Assembly: GCA_964544635.1 (NCBI GenBank)
Contig: CAZJCK010000093.1
Span: 1-10,596 of the forward strand
DNA: 10,596 nt
Direction: 5' to 3'
Source of the DNA: CAZJCK01 sp964544635
Lineage (GTDB): Bacteria > Zixibacteria > MSB-5A5 > GN15 > FEB-12
Below the pieces are notes generated by a model. The model did not search any database. It saw only the letters and a program-made list of their open reading frames with translations, and was not told the DNA's origin. The position numbers and the translations under genes were made by a program. This document shows, piece after piece, positions 1-5,947 of this stretch (within the stretch, counting starts at the first letter, position 1; every line of letters starts with the position of its first letter).

Positions 1-286
1 CGGGCTTGAGATTCGCGGCGACAAGAGTCGGCGGATTGGGGGCGCTGCGGCCAATAAACGGCGCGTAGCCCTCGCGGTACATGACCGCGCTGTCGGCCAT
101 GAACTGCTCAAAGGCGGCCTTTATGCCTTCGCTGGCCGAGAGCATGGAGAACTGCCGGTCGGATTGCAGCAGGTCCTCTTTCATGGTCTGGATATCCGGT
201 CGTTCCAATTCGCACCCCACTAAGACACTGATTAACAACAACATAACAACAGCGCAGCAGAGCCGTCGGGGACTAAAATTCTCCAT
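1..286 (-). CDS. Small lipoprotein, SnoaL/DUF4440-like (partial, 5' part)
   Basis: The minus-strand frame is open from ATG at 286-284 to the window edge, giving 95 codons with no stop, so the 3' part is missing. The start is preceded by AGAGGAAAAG, a good ribosome binding site. Residues 1-25 are a lipoprotein signal: basic MENFSPRR, a hydrophobic stretch, then the lipobox LVGC with the lipidated Cys at 25. The mature part has a helical segment (about residues 35-65, 'LLQSDRQFSMLSASEGIKAA') followed by 'FEQFMADSAVMYREG', which resembles the N-terminus of DUF4440/SnoaL-like (NTF2-fold) proteins, where a helix is followed by a short 'dD.v.y' strand. That family match is from memory of the pattern and is moderate. 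NTF2-fold lipoproteins often have no known substrate, so I assign no reaction. It diverges from the propeller lipoprotein gene at 407, with a 120-base shared spacer. Confidence 0.8.
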   Translation of the reverse strand, partial: MENFSPRRLCCAVVMLLLISVLVGCELERPDIQTMKEDLLQSDRQFSMLSASEGIKAAFEQFMADSAVMYREGYAPFIGRSAPNPPTLVAANLKP

Positions 287-406
287 CTTTTCCTCTTTTT
301 GTGTGATCCGATTGGGGTCACTTCCTCGCGTCAGGATACAGAAGATCATGAGGTTTTACAAACGCTTACGGGAAACAATCCACAAGCAAAACGACGGAGG
401 ACAGTA
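287..406. promoter_or_regulatory. Divergent spacer with an operator-like inverted repeat
   Basis: This spacer must hold the start signals for the lipoprotein to the left and the propeller lipoprotein to the right. It contains an inverted repeat, GTGATCC at 303-309 and GGGTCAC at 315-321 (7 pairs including one G-T, 5-base loop). That could be an operator or part of the leftward 5' UTR. Possible -35-like TTTACA lies at 355-360, and a weak TTGGGG/GATACA pair lies at 312-317 and 335-340 with 17-base spacing. None is convincing. The clear element is GGAGG at 396-400, six bases before the ATG at 407. Confidence 0.3.
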
Positions 407-2215
407 ATGTCTACTCTACGTAATCTCTTTCTGTTTGTTCTGGCGCTGTTTACAGCGGTCGCGTTAGTCGGCTGCGGCGGCGACGATGATGGTCCGACCG
501 GGCCGGGTGGCTCGGGTGGTGGCGGTGGCGGTTCGGTAACCGACGGTGCCATCGCCCGCATGGAGTTCGGCGCCCTGCCGTTCCCCTACTTCTATGACAC
601 CTACATGATGTCGAACGGCGACGGTTTTGCCGTATCGTCGCAAGGTGAGGTGTACCAGTACAGCGGCACCGGCTGGGCGAAGGTCTATGATACGTCAAAC
701 AGCCTCGACGGTGTCTGGGCGACCTCGAACACCGATGTCTGGGTGTGTGGCGGCAACGGTTTTGTGTGGCGCTACAACGGCACGACCTGGACCCGCATGA
801 ACACCGGCACGTCGGATTACCTGTATGCCATCCACGGTACCTCGTCGACCAATGTTTACGCCGTCGGTAGCGGCGGCACGGTGATCCATTTCAATGGGAC
901 CGGCTGGGCGACGTTGAATCCGCCGAACAGCAACACGCTGTTTGATGTCTGGGCGGCGTCGCCGACACAGGTATTCATGGTCGGCGGCAACGGCACGGCC
1001 TATCTGTATGACGGCAGCACATTCACAACGCTGACCACCGGTGTGTTCGACGACCTGAGGGGCATGCACGGCTTCTCCGCGAGTAACGTGTTTGCGGTCG
1101 GCGGCTCCGGCACCGCGTTACAATGGGACGGATTGTCCTGGCGCACGTTGACGACGCCAAACGATACGTATCTGTATTCCGTCTGGGGTGCGTCGCCAAG
1201 TGCCGTCTATGCCTCTGGTGACAATGGCACCGTGTGGAACTACAACGGCTCGACGTGGGGTGTCATGACCACCAATACCGACGAGCCCCTCAACAGCATC
1301 GGCGGTTCGGCTGCCGGCAATGTCCTGGCGGTTGGTGGCGATGGTGTGGCAGTGCGATTCAATGGCACATCGTGGCAGCATGAATTCTTCCAGACGCCGG
1401 AAGTGAGCAGCCTCCAGGCACTGGCCGGACGATCGGCGAGCGATATGGTGGCACTCGGTTCGAGCTCGACGGCGGACTCGTTGCTTCGTCGCAGCGGAGG
1501 CGGCTGGTATGTAAGCAGTCGCGGGACGGGCCAGAGCTACCAGTTATTCGATGTCGATGTGTTCGGATCGTCGGGCTGGGTCTATGTCGGTCAGTCGGGC
1601 TGGGTGTACGAAACGAACGGTACAATAGATACCACGATAAACCTCAGCGGTGATCACTTCCGCGCCGTAGATGCGCTCAGTGAAACAGTCATGTTCGCGG
1701 TTGGTTTGAACGGCCAGGCGTGGCACAAGACCGATTCGGGATGGTATGAAATCTACTCCGGCACCGGAAGCGACCTGCTCGACGTGATCGCATTCGGCCC
1801 CAACGATGCGTGGGCAGTCGGCGAGAGTGGCACCGTGCGCCGATGGGATGGCACGTCGTGGAACTCGGTCAACTCCAACACCTCGGCAACGCTGCGAGGT
1901 ATCTGGGGCACCGACTCGAATAACCTGTATGCGGTCGGAGAGGGCGGTACGATCATCAACTGGAACGGCAGCAGCTGGGTGACGATGTCGTCGGGCACGG
2001 ATTACCGTCTCTATTCGGTCTGGGGATGGAACACCTCGAACATCTTCGCCGGTGGCGACAACGGTACGGTGCTGTATTTCGACGGCACGACCTGGGAGCC
2101 TATCCTGGGATTGTCGCGCTATCTCAGCGTTCGATCGATTCTCGGGTTTTCGTCGACTGAAGTCTGGTTTGCATCGAATCAGCCTTATTCGGCGGTGTAC
2201 AAGTTAATCCCGTAA
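407..2215 (+). CDS. Surface lipoprotein with 14 propeller-like repeats, copy 1
   Basis: The 602-aa product starts at ATG 407, chosen because GGAGG lies six bases upstream and a lipoprotein signal follows at once; the open frame extends back to 299 but that extension lacks signal character. Residues 1-23 form a signal with lipobox LVGC (Cys23), followed by an acidic GGDDD and a glycine-rich linker (about 32-43). From about residue 50 to the end are about 14 units of roughly 39 residues with the pattern L..VWG.S...V.AVG..GT...%NG..W, where % is aromatic. Units 1-7 and 8-14 divide near residue 336, and the eighth carries a small insertion (STADS). Fourteen units suit two seven-bladed beta-propellers, with the terminal VYKLIP strand possibly closing the last. 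No catalytic motif is visible. By analogy with other propeller lipoproteins it may bind a protein or polysaccharide at the cell envelope; that is inference. The family is not one I can name. Confidence 0.9.
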   Translation: MSTLRNLFLFVLALFTAVALVGCGGDDDGPTGPGGSGGGGGGSVTDGAIARMEFGALPFPYFYDTYMMSNGDGFAVSSQGEVYQYSGTGWAKVYDTSNSLDGVWATSNTDVWVCGGNGFVWRYNGTTWTRMNTGTSDYLYAIHGTSSTNVYAVGSGGTVIHFNGTGWATLNPPNSNTLFDVWAASPTQVFMVGGNGTAYLYDGSTFTTLTTGVFDDLRGMHGFSASNVFAVGGSGTALQWDGLSWRTLTTPNDTYLYSVWGASPSAVYASGDNGTVWNYNGSTWGVMTTNTDEPLNSIGGSAAGNVLAVGGDGVAVRFNGTSWQHEFFQTPEVSSLQALAGRSASDMVALGSSSTADSLLRRSGGGWYVSSRGTGQSYQLFDVDVFGSSGWVYVGQSGWVYETNGTIDTTINLSGDHFRAVDALSETVMFAVGLNGQAWHKTDSGWYEIYSGTGSDLLDVIAFGPNDAWAVGESGTVRRWDGTSWNSVNSNTSATLRGIWGTDSNNLYAVGEGGTIINWNGSSWVTMSSGTDYRLYSVWGWNTSNIFAGGDNGTVLYFDGTTWEPILGLSRYLSVRSILGFSSTEVWFASNQPYSAVYKLIP

Positions 2216-2245
2216 GCGCGCATCACACCGCGCTATCTCATGGGG

Positions 2246-2283
2246 CCCGGCCGCACATCGTGTGGCCGGGTCATTTTCTTGTT
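2246..2283 (+). terminator. Intrinsic terminator after lipoprotein copy 1
   Basis: An 11-pair stem (2246-2256 with 2260-2270, one G-T pair) closes a three-base loop and is followed by tcattttcttgtt. It sits 30 bases after the stop codon of copy 1, so the second copy probably has its own promoter. Confidence 0.75.
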
Positions 2284-2560
2284 CAGCAAAGAACCTCCGA
2301 GAGGCGGGCTGCCAGTGTTTGTGGATGGACGGACAGACGGGGACGTCTGCCGCGCACAAGACTGAGAGCGCGTCGTTCATCTTGGAAGGCCCGTCTGAAC
2401 GGCGGGCTACCCGATGGAGTGCCGGGGCAGGGTCCATTTTTCACTTGTTTTCTTTCATCGGACGGCAGCATGTTTCACGTACTATCATCAATGACGAAGA
2501 ATAATCATCTGATGCCGGTGCAATCAGTGCCGGCGATTTGCATGTATGGAGGATAAGGAC
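2284..2560. other. Spacer rich in short direct and inverted repeats
   Basis: I see no convincing gene here. Short open frames on both strands lack ribosome binding sites and recognisable proteins. The stretch holds a near-identical direct repeat GGCGGGCTRCC at 2303-2313 and 2401-2411. CAGACG at 2334-2339 can pair with CGTCTG at 2344-2349, or, as CAGACGGG, with CCCGTCTG at 2390-2397; the pairings exclude each other. CGTTCA at 2374-2379 also pairs with TGAACG at 2396-2401. This could be a dispersed intergenic repeat remnant or a structured leader. A TACTAT (-10-like) lies at 2480-2485 without a clear -35. GGAGG at 2548-2552 is the ribosome binding site of copy 2. Confidence 0.4.
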
Positions 2561-4363
2561 ATGCCTACTCTGCTAAAGAAGTGGCCGTTGATGGCTCTTG
2601 CGCTGTTTGTGATGGTGGCGCTGGTTGGTTGTGGCGGTGACGATGACAGCCCGACCGGGTCGGGTGGTGGCGGCGGTGGATCGGTGACGGCTGGCGCGAT
2701 GGCGAGGCTGGAGTTCGGCTTCCTGCCGTTTCCCAGCTTTCAGGATGTCTTCACGCTGTCGAGCGGCGAGGGATTCGCGGTCTCAGCTAACGGCGGCGTA
2801 TTCCATTTCGACGGTAACGGCTGGGCACAGATTTTTGATACGTCGAACGCCTTCTACGGCGTGTGGGCACTGTCGAATACCGATGTGTTCGTGGTCGGAA
2901 ACAATGGCTGGGTGTTCCGCTACAATGGCAGTACCTGGACACGGATGAACACCGGTGTATCGAACCTGCTGTTTGCGGTGCATGGCACGGCTGCCAACAA
3001 TGTGTATGCGGTCGGCGACAATGGCACGGTGATTCACTTCAACGGAACCGGCTGGGCGGAGCTGAACCCGCCGTCGTCGAACGATCTGTACGATGTCTGG
3101 GCGGCCGCCGCCAACGACGTATTCATGGTCGGGTCCGGCGGGACGGCCTATCGCTACAACGGTTCATCGTTTACGACCCAGAGCACCGGCACGTTCCAGC
3201 AGCTGGAAAACCTCCACGGTTTCGCTGCCAACAACGTGTTTGCCGTGGGTAGTGGCGGGACAGCACTGCAATGGGACGGGTTATCGTGGCGGACGCTGAC
3301 GACGCCAAACACGACCTACCTGCTTTCGACCTGGGGCAACGCCCCAAACAACGTGTATGCAACAGGCGAGAACGGAGCGATCTGGAACTACAACGGCTCG
3401 ACCTGGGGCGTGATGACGTCCAACACCACAGAGGTACTCTACTCGGTGTCCGGTACCTCGGGCAGCAATGTGCTGGCGATCGGCGCCGCCGGTACGGCGG
3501 TGCGTTTCAACGGTGCAGCGTGGTCGCCGGAGTTTGATGTCACCCCGGAACTGAGTTCGCTACAGGCGATGGCGGGACGGTCACTTTCGGATATGGTCGC
3601 GATCGGCAGCAGCTCGACGGCTGACTCGCTCTTGCGTCGCAGCGGCGGCGGCTGGTTTCTATCGAGTCGCGGGACGGACGAGCCGTATCAGCTGTTCGAT
3701 GTTGATGTGTTCGGTTCGGCCGGGTATGTCTATGTCGGCCAGGGCGGCTGGGTGCATGAGAACAACGGCACCAGCGACACCACCTTTAACCTGGGCAGCG
3801 ACAATTTCAGGGCGGTTGAGGCATTGAGTGAGAACGTCATGTTTGCGGTCGGCCTGAACGGCCAGGTCTGGCACAAGTCGGATTCGGGTTGGTTTGAGTA
3901 CAGTTCCGGGACCAGTTCCAGCCTGGTTGATGTGATCGCATTCAGTGCAACCGAGGCGTGGGCGGTCGGCGCCGGCGGCACGGTGCGTCGCTGGGATGGT
4001 ACATCGTGGACCGGGGTAGCATCAAGTACGTCGTCGTATCTCTATGCCATCTGGGGCACCGATTCGAACAACCTGTATGCGGTAGGTGATAACGGTACGA
4101 TCATTAACTGGAACGGAACGAACTGGACGACGATGTCGTCGGGGACGGACGTTACCCTGTACTCGGTGTGGGGATTGAGCACGTCGTATATTTTCGCCGG
4201 CGGTGAAGACGGTTCGTTGTTGTTCTTCAACGGTACGGCGTGGCAGCCGATACCGGGTGTTGCGAGTAATGTTGACGTGGTGTCGATTCTCGGTTTTTCG
4301 TCCAGTGATGTTCGATTTGCAGTACGTCAGCCATACTCGGCGATCTACAAGCTGATACCGTAG
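2561..4363 (+). CDS. Surface lipoprotein with 14 propeller-like repeats, copy 2
   Basis: The 600-aa product is a paralogue of the gene at 407, by eye roughly 70 percent identical and colinear over its whole length. The ATG at 2561 is preferred over the in-frame ATG at 2546 because the GGAGG ribosome binding site (2548-2552) overlaps the earlier codon and sits eight bases before 2561. Residues 1-24 are a signal with two Lys near the start and the lipobox LVGC (Cys24), then GGDDD and a glycine linker. About 14 repeat units follow, with the same mid-protein STADS insertion and the same C-terminal strand (IYKLIP). Blades 8-12 are the best conserved between the copies, while inter-strand loops in the first half differ more. 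Many third positions differ where the protein is identical, so the duplication is not recent. Location (periplasm-facing or surface) and ligand are unknown. Confidence 0.9.
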   Translation: MPTLLKKWPLMALALFVMVALVGCGGDDDSPTGSGGGGGGSVTAGAMARLEFGFLPFPSFQDVFTLSSGEGFAVSANGGVFHFDGNGWAQIFDTSNAFYGVWALSNTDVFVVGNNGWVFRYNGSTWTRMNTGVSNLLFAVHGTAANNVYAVGDNGTVIHFNGTGWAELNPPSSNDLYDVWAAAANDVFMVGSGGTAYRYNGSSFTTQSTGTFQQLENLHGFAANNVFAVGSGGTALQWDGLSWRTLTTPNTTYLLSTWGNAPNNVYATGENGAIWNYNGSTWGVMTSNTTEVLYSVSGTSGSNVLAIGAAGTAVRFNGAAWSPEFDVTPELSSLQAMAGRSLSDMVAIGSSSTADSLLRRSGGGWFLSSRGTDEPYQLFDVDVFGSAGYVYVGQGGWVHENNGTSDTTFNLGSDNFRAVEALSENVMFAVGLNGQVWHKSDSGWFEYSSGTSSSLVDVIAFSATEAWAVGAGGTVRRWDGTSWTGVASSTSSYLYAIWGTDSNNLYAVGDNGTIINWNGTNWTTMSSGTDVTLYSVWGLSTSYIFAGGEDGSLLFFNGTAWQPIPGVASNVDVVSILGFSSSDVRFAVRQPYSAIYKLIP

Positions 4364-4429
4364 ATTGGACCGCAGACCCCACCGCGCCCCGCGCGCCGTA
4401 GGTTACCCCTGTTATATCCAAATAGTAAA

Positions 4430-4457
4430 CGCCCCTCGCTGTTGAAGGCGAGGGGCG
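4430..4457 (-). terminator. Hairpin terminator, probably of the SRP RNA; perhaps bidirectional
   Basis: CGCCCCTCGC (4430-4439) and GCGAGGGGCG (4448-4457) form a perfect 10-pair GC-rich stem with an eight-base loop. Reading leftward the stem is followed by TTTACTATTT, so it best serves the minus-strand SRP RNA, whose 3' end lies about 10 bases before it. Rightward it is followed only by ctgctaatt, but it may still stop transcripts from lipoprotein copy 2, which ends at 4363. Confidence 0.75.
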
Positions 4458-4467
4458 CTGCTAATTA

Positions 4468-4735
4468 ATCGTGCACCCACCGTCGAACCGCTCCCGCTGA
4501 ACCCTCGAGGCAGTTAGCTCGGGTCGGGCTGTCCCGCAACACACGAAAGGATCTGCTTACCGCTGCTGCCTTCCGGCCCTGACGGGGTTCACAGGCTCTC
4601 GTTGTACGGGACCCGGCCGTCAACACCACTTACCTGTCGGTATTCAACGACAGTCGAGCCCTCGGGTGGGGATTCGACCCCGGTATAGCGGATTCCGGGT
4701 ACAGGGCACCGCTAGCTCCCCGCTTAGCACGAAAT
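4468..4735 (-). ncRNA. ffs: Signal recognition particle RNA, large type with Alu domain
   Basis: The minus strand carries the conserved S-domain hairpin GTCAGGGCCGGAAGGCAGCA with its GGAA tetraloop at 4574-4571, flanked by complementary arms (GTCCCG near 4610 and CGGGAC near 4530). Upstream is the Alu-domain signature: GTGCTAAGCGGGGAGC from 4730, then GCGGTGCCCTGTACC, then GGTCGAATCCCC, and the linker GTAAGTGGTGTTGACG. Downstream are CCGAGCTAACTGC and the end GGTGCACGAT. This order matches the roughly 270-base Bacillus-type SRP RNA rather than the short 4.5S RNA of E. coli. The RNA scaffolds Ffh and targets nascent membrane and secreted proteins to the membrane; the Alu part is associated with translation slowing. 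The ends are approximate, set from the Bacillus pattern. It follows tRNA-Ala on the same strand and ends at the 4430-4457 terminator. Confidence 0.93.
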
Positions 4736-4739
4736 CAAA

Positions 4740-4770
4740 GCGGTCAGTAACCGTCGGGGCCACTGACCGC
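4740..4770 (-). other. Perfect hairpin between tRNA-Ala and SRP RNA
   Basis: GCGGTCAGT (4740-4748) pairs perfectly with ACTGACCGC (4762-4770) over nine bases with a 13-base loop. On the minus strand it follows the tRNA by about 12 bases and is followed by TTTGATTT, right at the 5' end of the SRP RNA. It can be read as a leaky terminator or as a processing hairpin (for example for RNase III) that frees the two RNAs from one precursor. There is little room for a separate SRP promoter inside it. Confidence 0.6.
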
Positions 4771-4782
4771 GTGAAGTCTTTT

Positions 4783-4855
<73 letters not shown>

Positions 4856-5161
4856 GTCATGCGGGCTCCCGGCTTAATATACGGTAAACGCTTGCCGGGG
4901 TGCCATTATTCTGTCGTGCCAGAAGGCGACCGGGAACATAATACACAAGAGGGCGGTGTCCAAGCGGAATTTGGGGTGGACTGGGGCCGGCGGCGGCATG
5001 TCAGGCTTTCGCGCACGTGTCATCATATAGGAAGGGCTTCTGGCGTCTTCAGCAATGAGACGTTTCGCGGAACTCTGCACCCCGGCGGAGACGAGCCTTG
5101 AGATTCCGGGCTGCAATCAGGCTTGCAGTTGTTCGAATGCGCCAGGACCAGAAGGGCAGGC
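4856..5161. other. Non-coding spacer between tRNA-Ala and the barrel gene
   Basis: Apart from the candidate promoter near 4869-4904 I see no gene here. An 80-codon minus-strand frame (4874-5116) runs into the tRNA promoter, has no clear ribosome binding site and resembles nothing I know. A small perfect hairpin, CTGCAA/TTGCAG at 5111-5116 and 5123-5128, lies 34 bases beyond the stop of the barrel gene but has no T tract on the minus strand, so it is a weak terminator candidate at best. Confidence 0.5.
4869..4904 (-). promoter_or_regulatory. Candidate promoter of tRNA-Ala and SRP RNA
   Basis: On the minus strand TATATT (4881-4876) is a good -10 about 20 bases before the tRNA, followed by a GC-rich discriminator (AAGCCGGGAGCCC) of the kind seen in stringently controlled stable-RNA promoters. 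The matching -35 is poor (GGCACC at 4904-4899 with 17-base spacing), so the call rests on the -10 and its position. Confidence 0.4.
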
Positions 5162-5827
5162 TCAGTACATGACGCCGATGTGGGCGGTGACGGTCGGGTT
5201 GATGCTGGCGTCGGTTTCCGAATTGCCGCCGGACAGGGTGCCGATGAAGCCGAAATCGACGAAGGTGACGACTGTCTGGTTGCGGGGGCTTAAGAAGAGC
5301 AGCTCCAGTTCGAGGGCATAGGCAAGGTAGGTGGTGCGGTCAATGCGGTCACGCTGGTTGGCGGTGGTATCGGCATCACCGCTGCCGGGGACAACGCGAT
5401 CGAAGCGCTCGTTGCCGAATTTGCCCATATAGCCAACTCCGAGGGAGGCGCCGGGACGGAGTTTGATGTTGGATTCGCTGCGCCGGATCAGCCAGCGGGG
5501 ACCGACCAGGAAGGTAAAGAACAGCTCCTGGTCATTGAGACTGCTTGAGCTGATATTGTGGATATCAGCGGCAAAGCGGGCCGAGAGACCTTCGCGCAGT
5601 GCCGTTTCGAGGAAGGCGCCGACACCGACCGAGAGGGTGGTGCCGTAGTCGTCCCCCTCTACTGTCCAGGTAGACGGCGCGATAGCGCCGGCACGGAGGC
5701 CAAAGCCTCCGGAACGGATACGTTTGTCGACTGTCTGGGAGTCGACAGCCGGGGCCAGAACGGCAAAGCTCAGGACAAGCAAGAATGTGATGGCGCGAGG
5801 TGCCGGGTTGAGGGGATGTTGTCTCAT
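5162..5827 (-). CDS. Outer-membrane beta-barrel protein, about eight strands
   Basis: The 221-aa product is read from ATG 5827; the frame is open back to 5881, but this start puts the signal peptide at the N-terminus. Residues 1-30 form a signal peptide (basic MRQHPLNPAPR, hydrophobic ITFLLVLSFAVLA, cleavage probably near residues 27-31). The mature protein has about eight alternating-hydrophobicity segments suited to a small barrel: GGFGLRAGAIAPS, TLSVGVGAFLETA, LSARFAADIHNIS, LFFTFLVGPRWLI, LRPGASLGVGYMG, TYLAYALELELLF, QTVVTFVDFGFIG and TVTAHIGVMY. The last residue is Tyr, the usual aromatic end recognised by the BAM machinery. A polar stretch rich in Asp and Arg between segments 5 and 6 is likely a long outer loop. 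The ligand and family name are not recognisable; it resembles generic OmpA/OmpW-size barrels. It is divergent from dnaX. Confidence 0.82.
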   Translation of the reverse strand: MRQHPLNPAPRAITFLLVLSFAVLAPAVDSQTVDKRIRSGGFGLRAGAIAPSTWTVEGDDYGTTLSVGVGAFLETALREGLSARFAADIHNISSSSLNDQELFFTFLVGPRWLIRRSESNIKLRPGASLGVGYMGKFGNERFDRVVPGSGDADTTANQRDRIDRTTYLAYALELELLFLSPRNQTVVTFVDFGFIGTLSGGNSETDASINPTVTAHIGVMY

Positions 5828-5947
5828 TGGTGTGCTCTTTCCACAGATTAACGAAGTCCGCACCCTGTTTGTTAAGACCAAATCGGTGAAAATGCGAGCA
5901 TAAAATGCCGTTTTCGGACGGGCCGAAATTGCCTATATTGGAAGCTT
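5828..5947. promoter_or_regulatory. Divergent spacer between the barrel gene and dnaX
   Basis: This AT-richer spacer should hold both promoters. On the plus strand -10-like hexamers occur at 5901-5906 (TAAAAT) and 5934-5939 (TATATT), neither with a good -35. The second lies so close to the ATG that it would give an almost leaderless message. GGAAG at 5940-5944 is a weak, close ribosome binding site for dnaX. On the minus strand I cannot choose a promoter; GGAAAGAG precedes the barrel start. Confidence 0.3.

Larger units (their letters stand above)
407..4363 (+). repeat. Tandem gene duplication of the propeller lipoprotein
   Basis: The units 407-2215 and 2561-4363 are head-to-tail paralogues in the same orientation, aligned from signal peptide to last residue. 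The spacer and leader sequences are not visibly shared, apart from GGAGG before each ATG, so the duplicated block now recognisable is the coding region. Within each gene there is also an internal repeat of about 39 codons (117 bases). Confidence 0.85.

Noticed and set aside
302..322. Possible CRP site (TGTGA ... TCAC)
   Set aside because: The half-sites are 11 bases apart rather than the 6 required for CRP.
81..407. Open frame of 108 codons on the plus strand
   Set aside because: It lies antisense to the lipoprotein gene at 1-286, which has a ribosome binding site, a signal peptide and a lipobox; the plus-strand frame has none of these.
2260..2556. Overlapping small plus-strand frames in the spacer between the two lipoprotein genes
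   Set aside because: They start inside the terminator hairpin, have no ribosome binding site, and their products look like translated non-coding DNA.
4889..4906. Possible sigma-54 promoter (TGGCAC on the minus strand upstream of the tRNA)
   Set aside because: The -12 element TTGC is absent at the required spacing.
4874..5116. Minus-strand frame of 80 codons between the barrel gene and the tRNA
   Set aside because: It has no clear ribosome binding site, no recognisable protein, and its end overlaps the candidate tRNA promoter.
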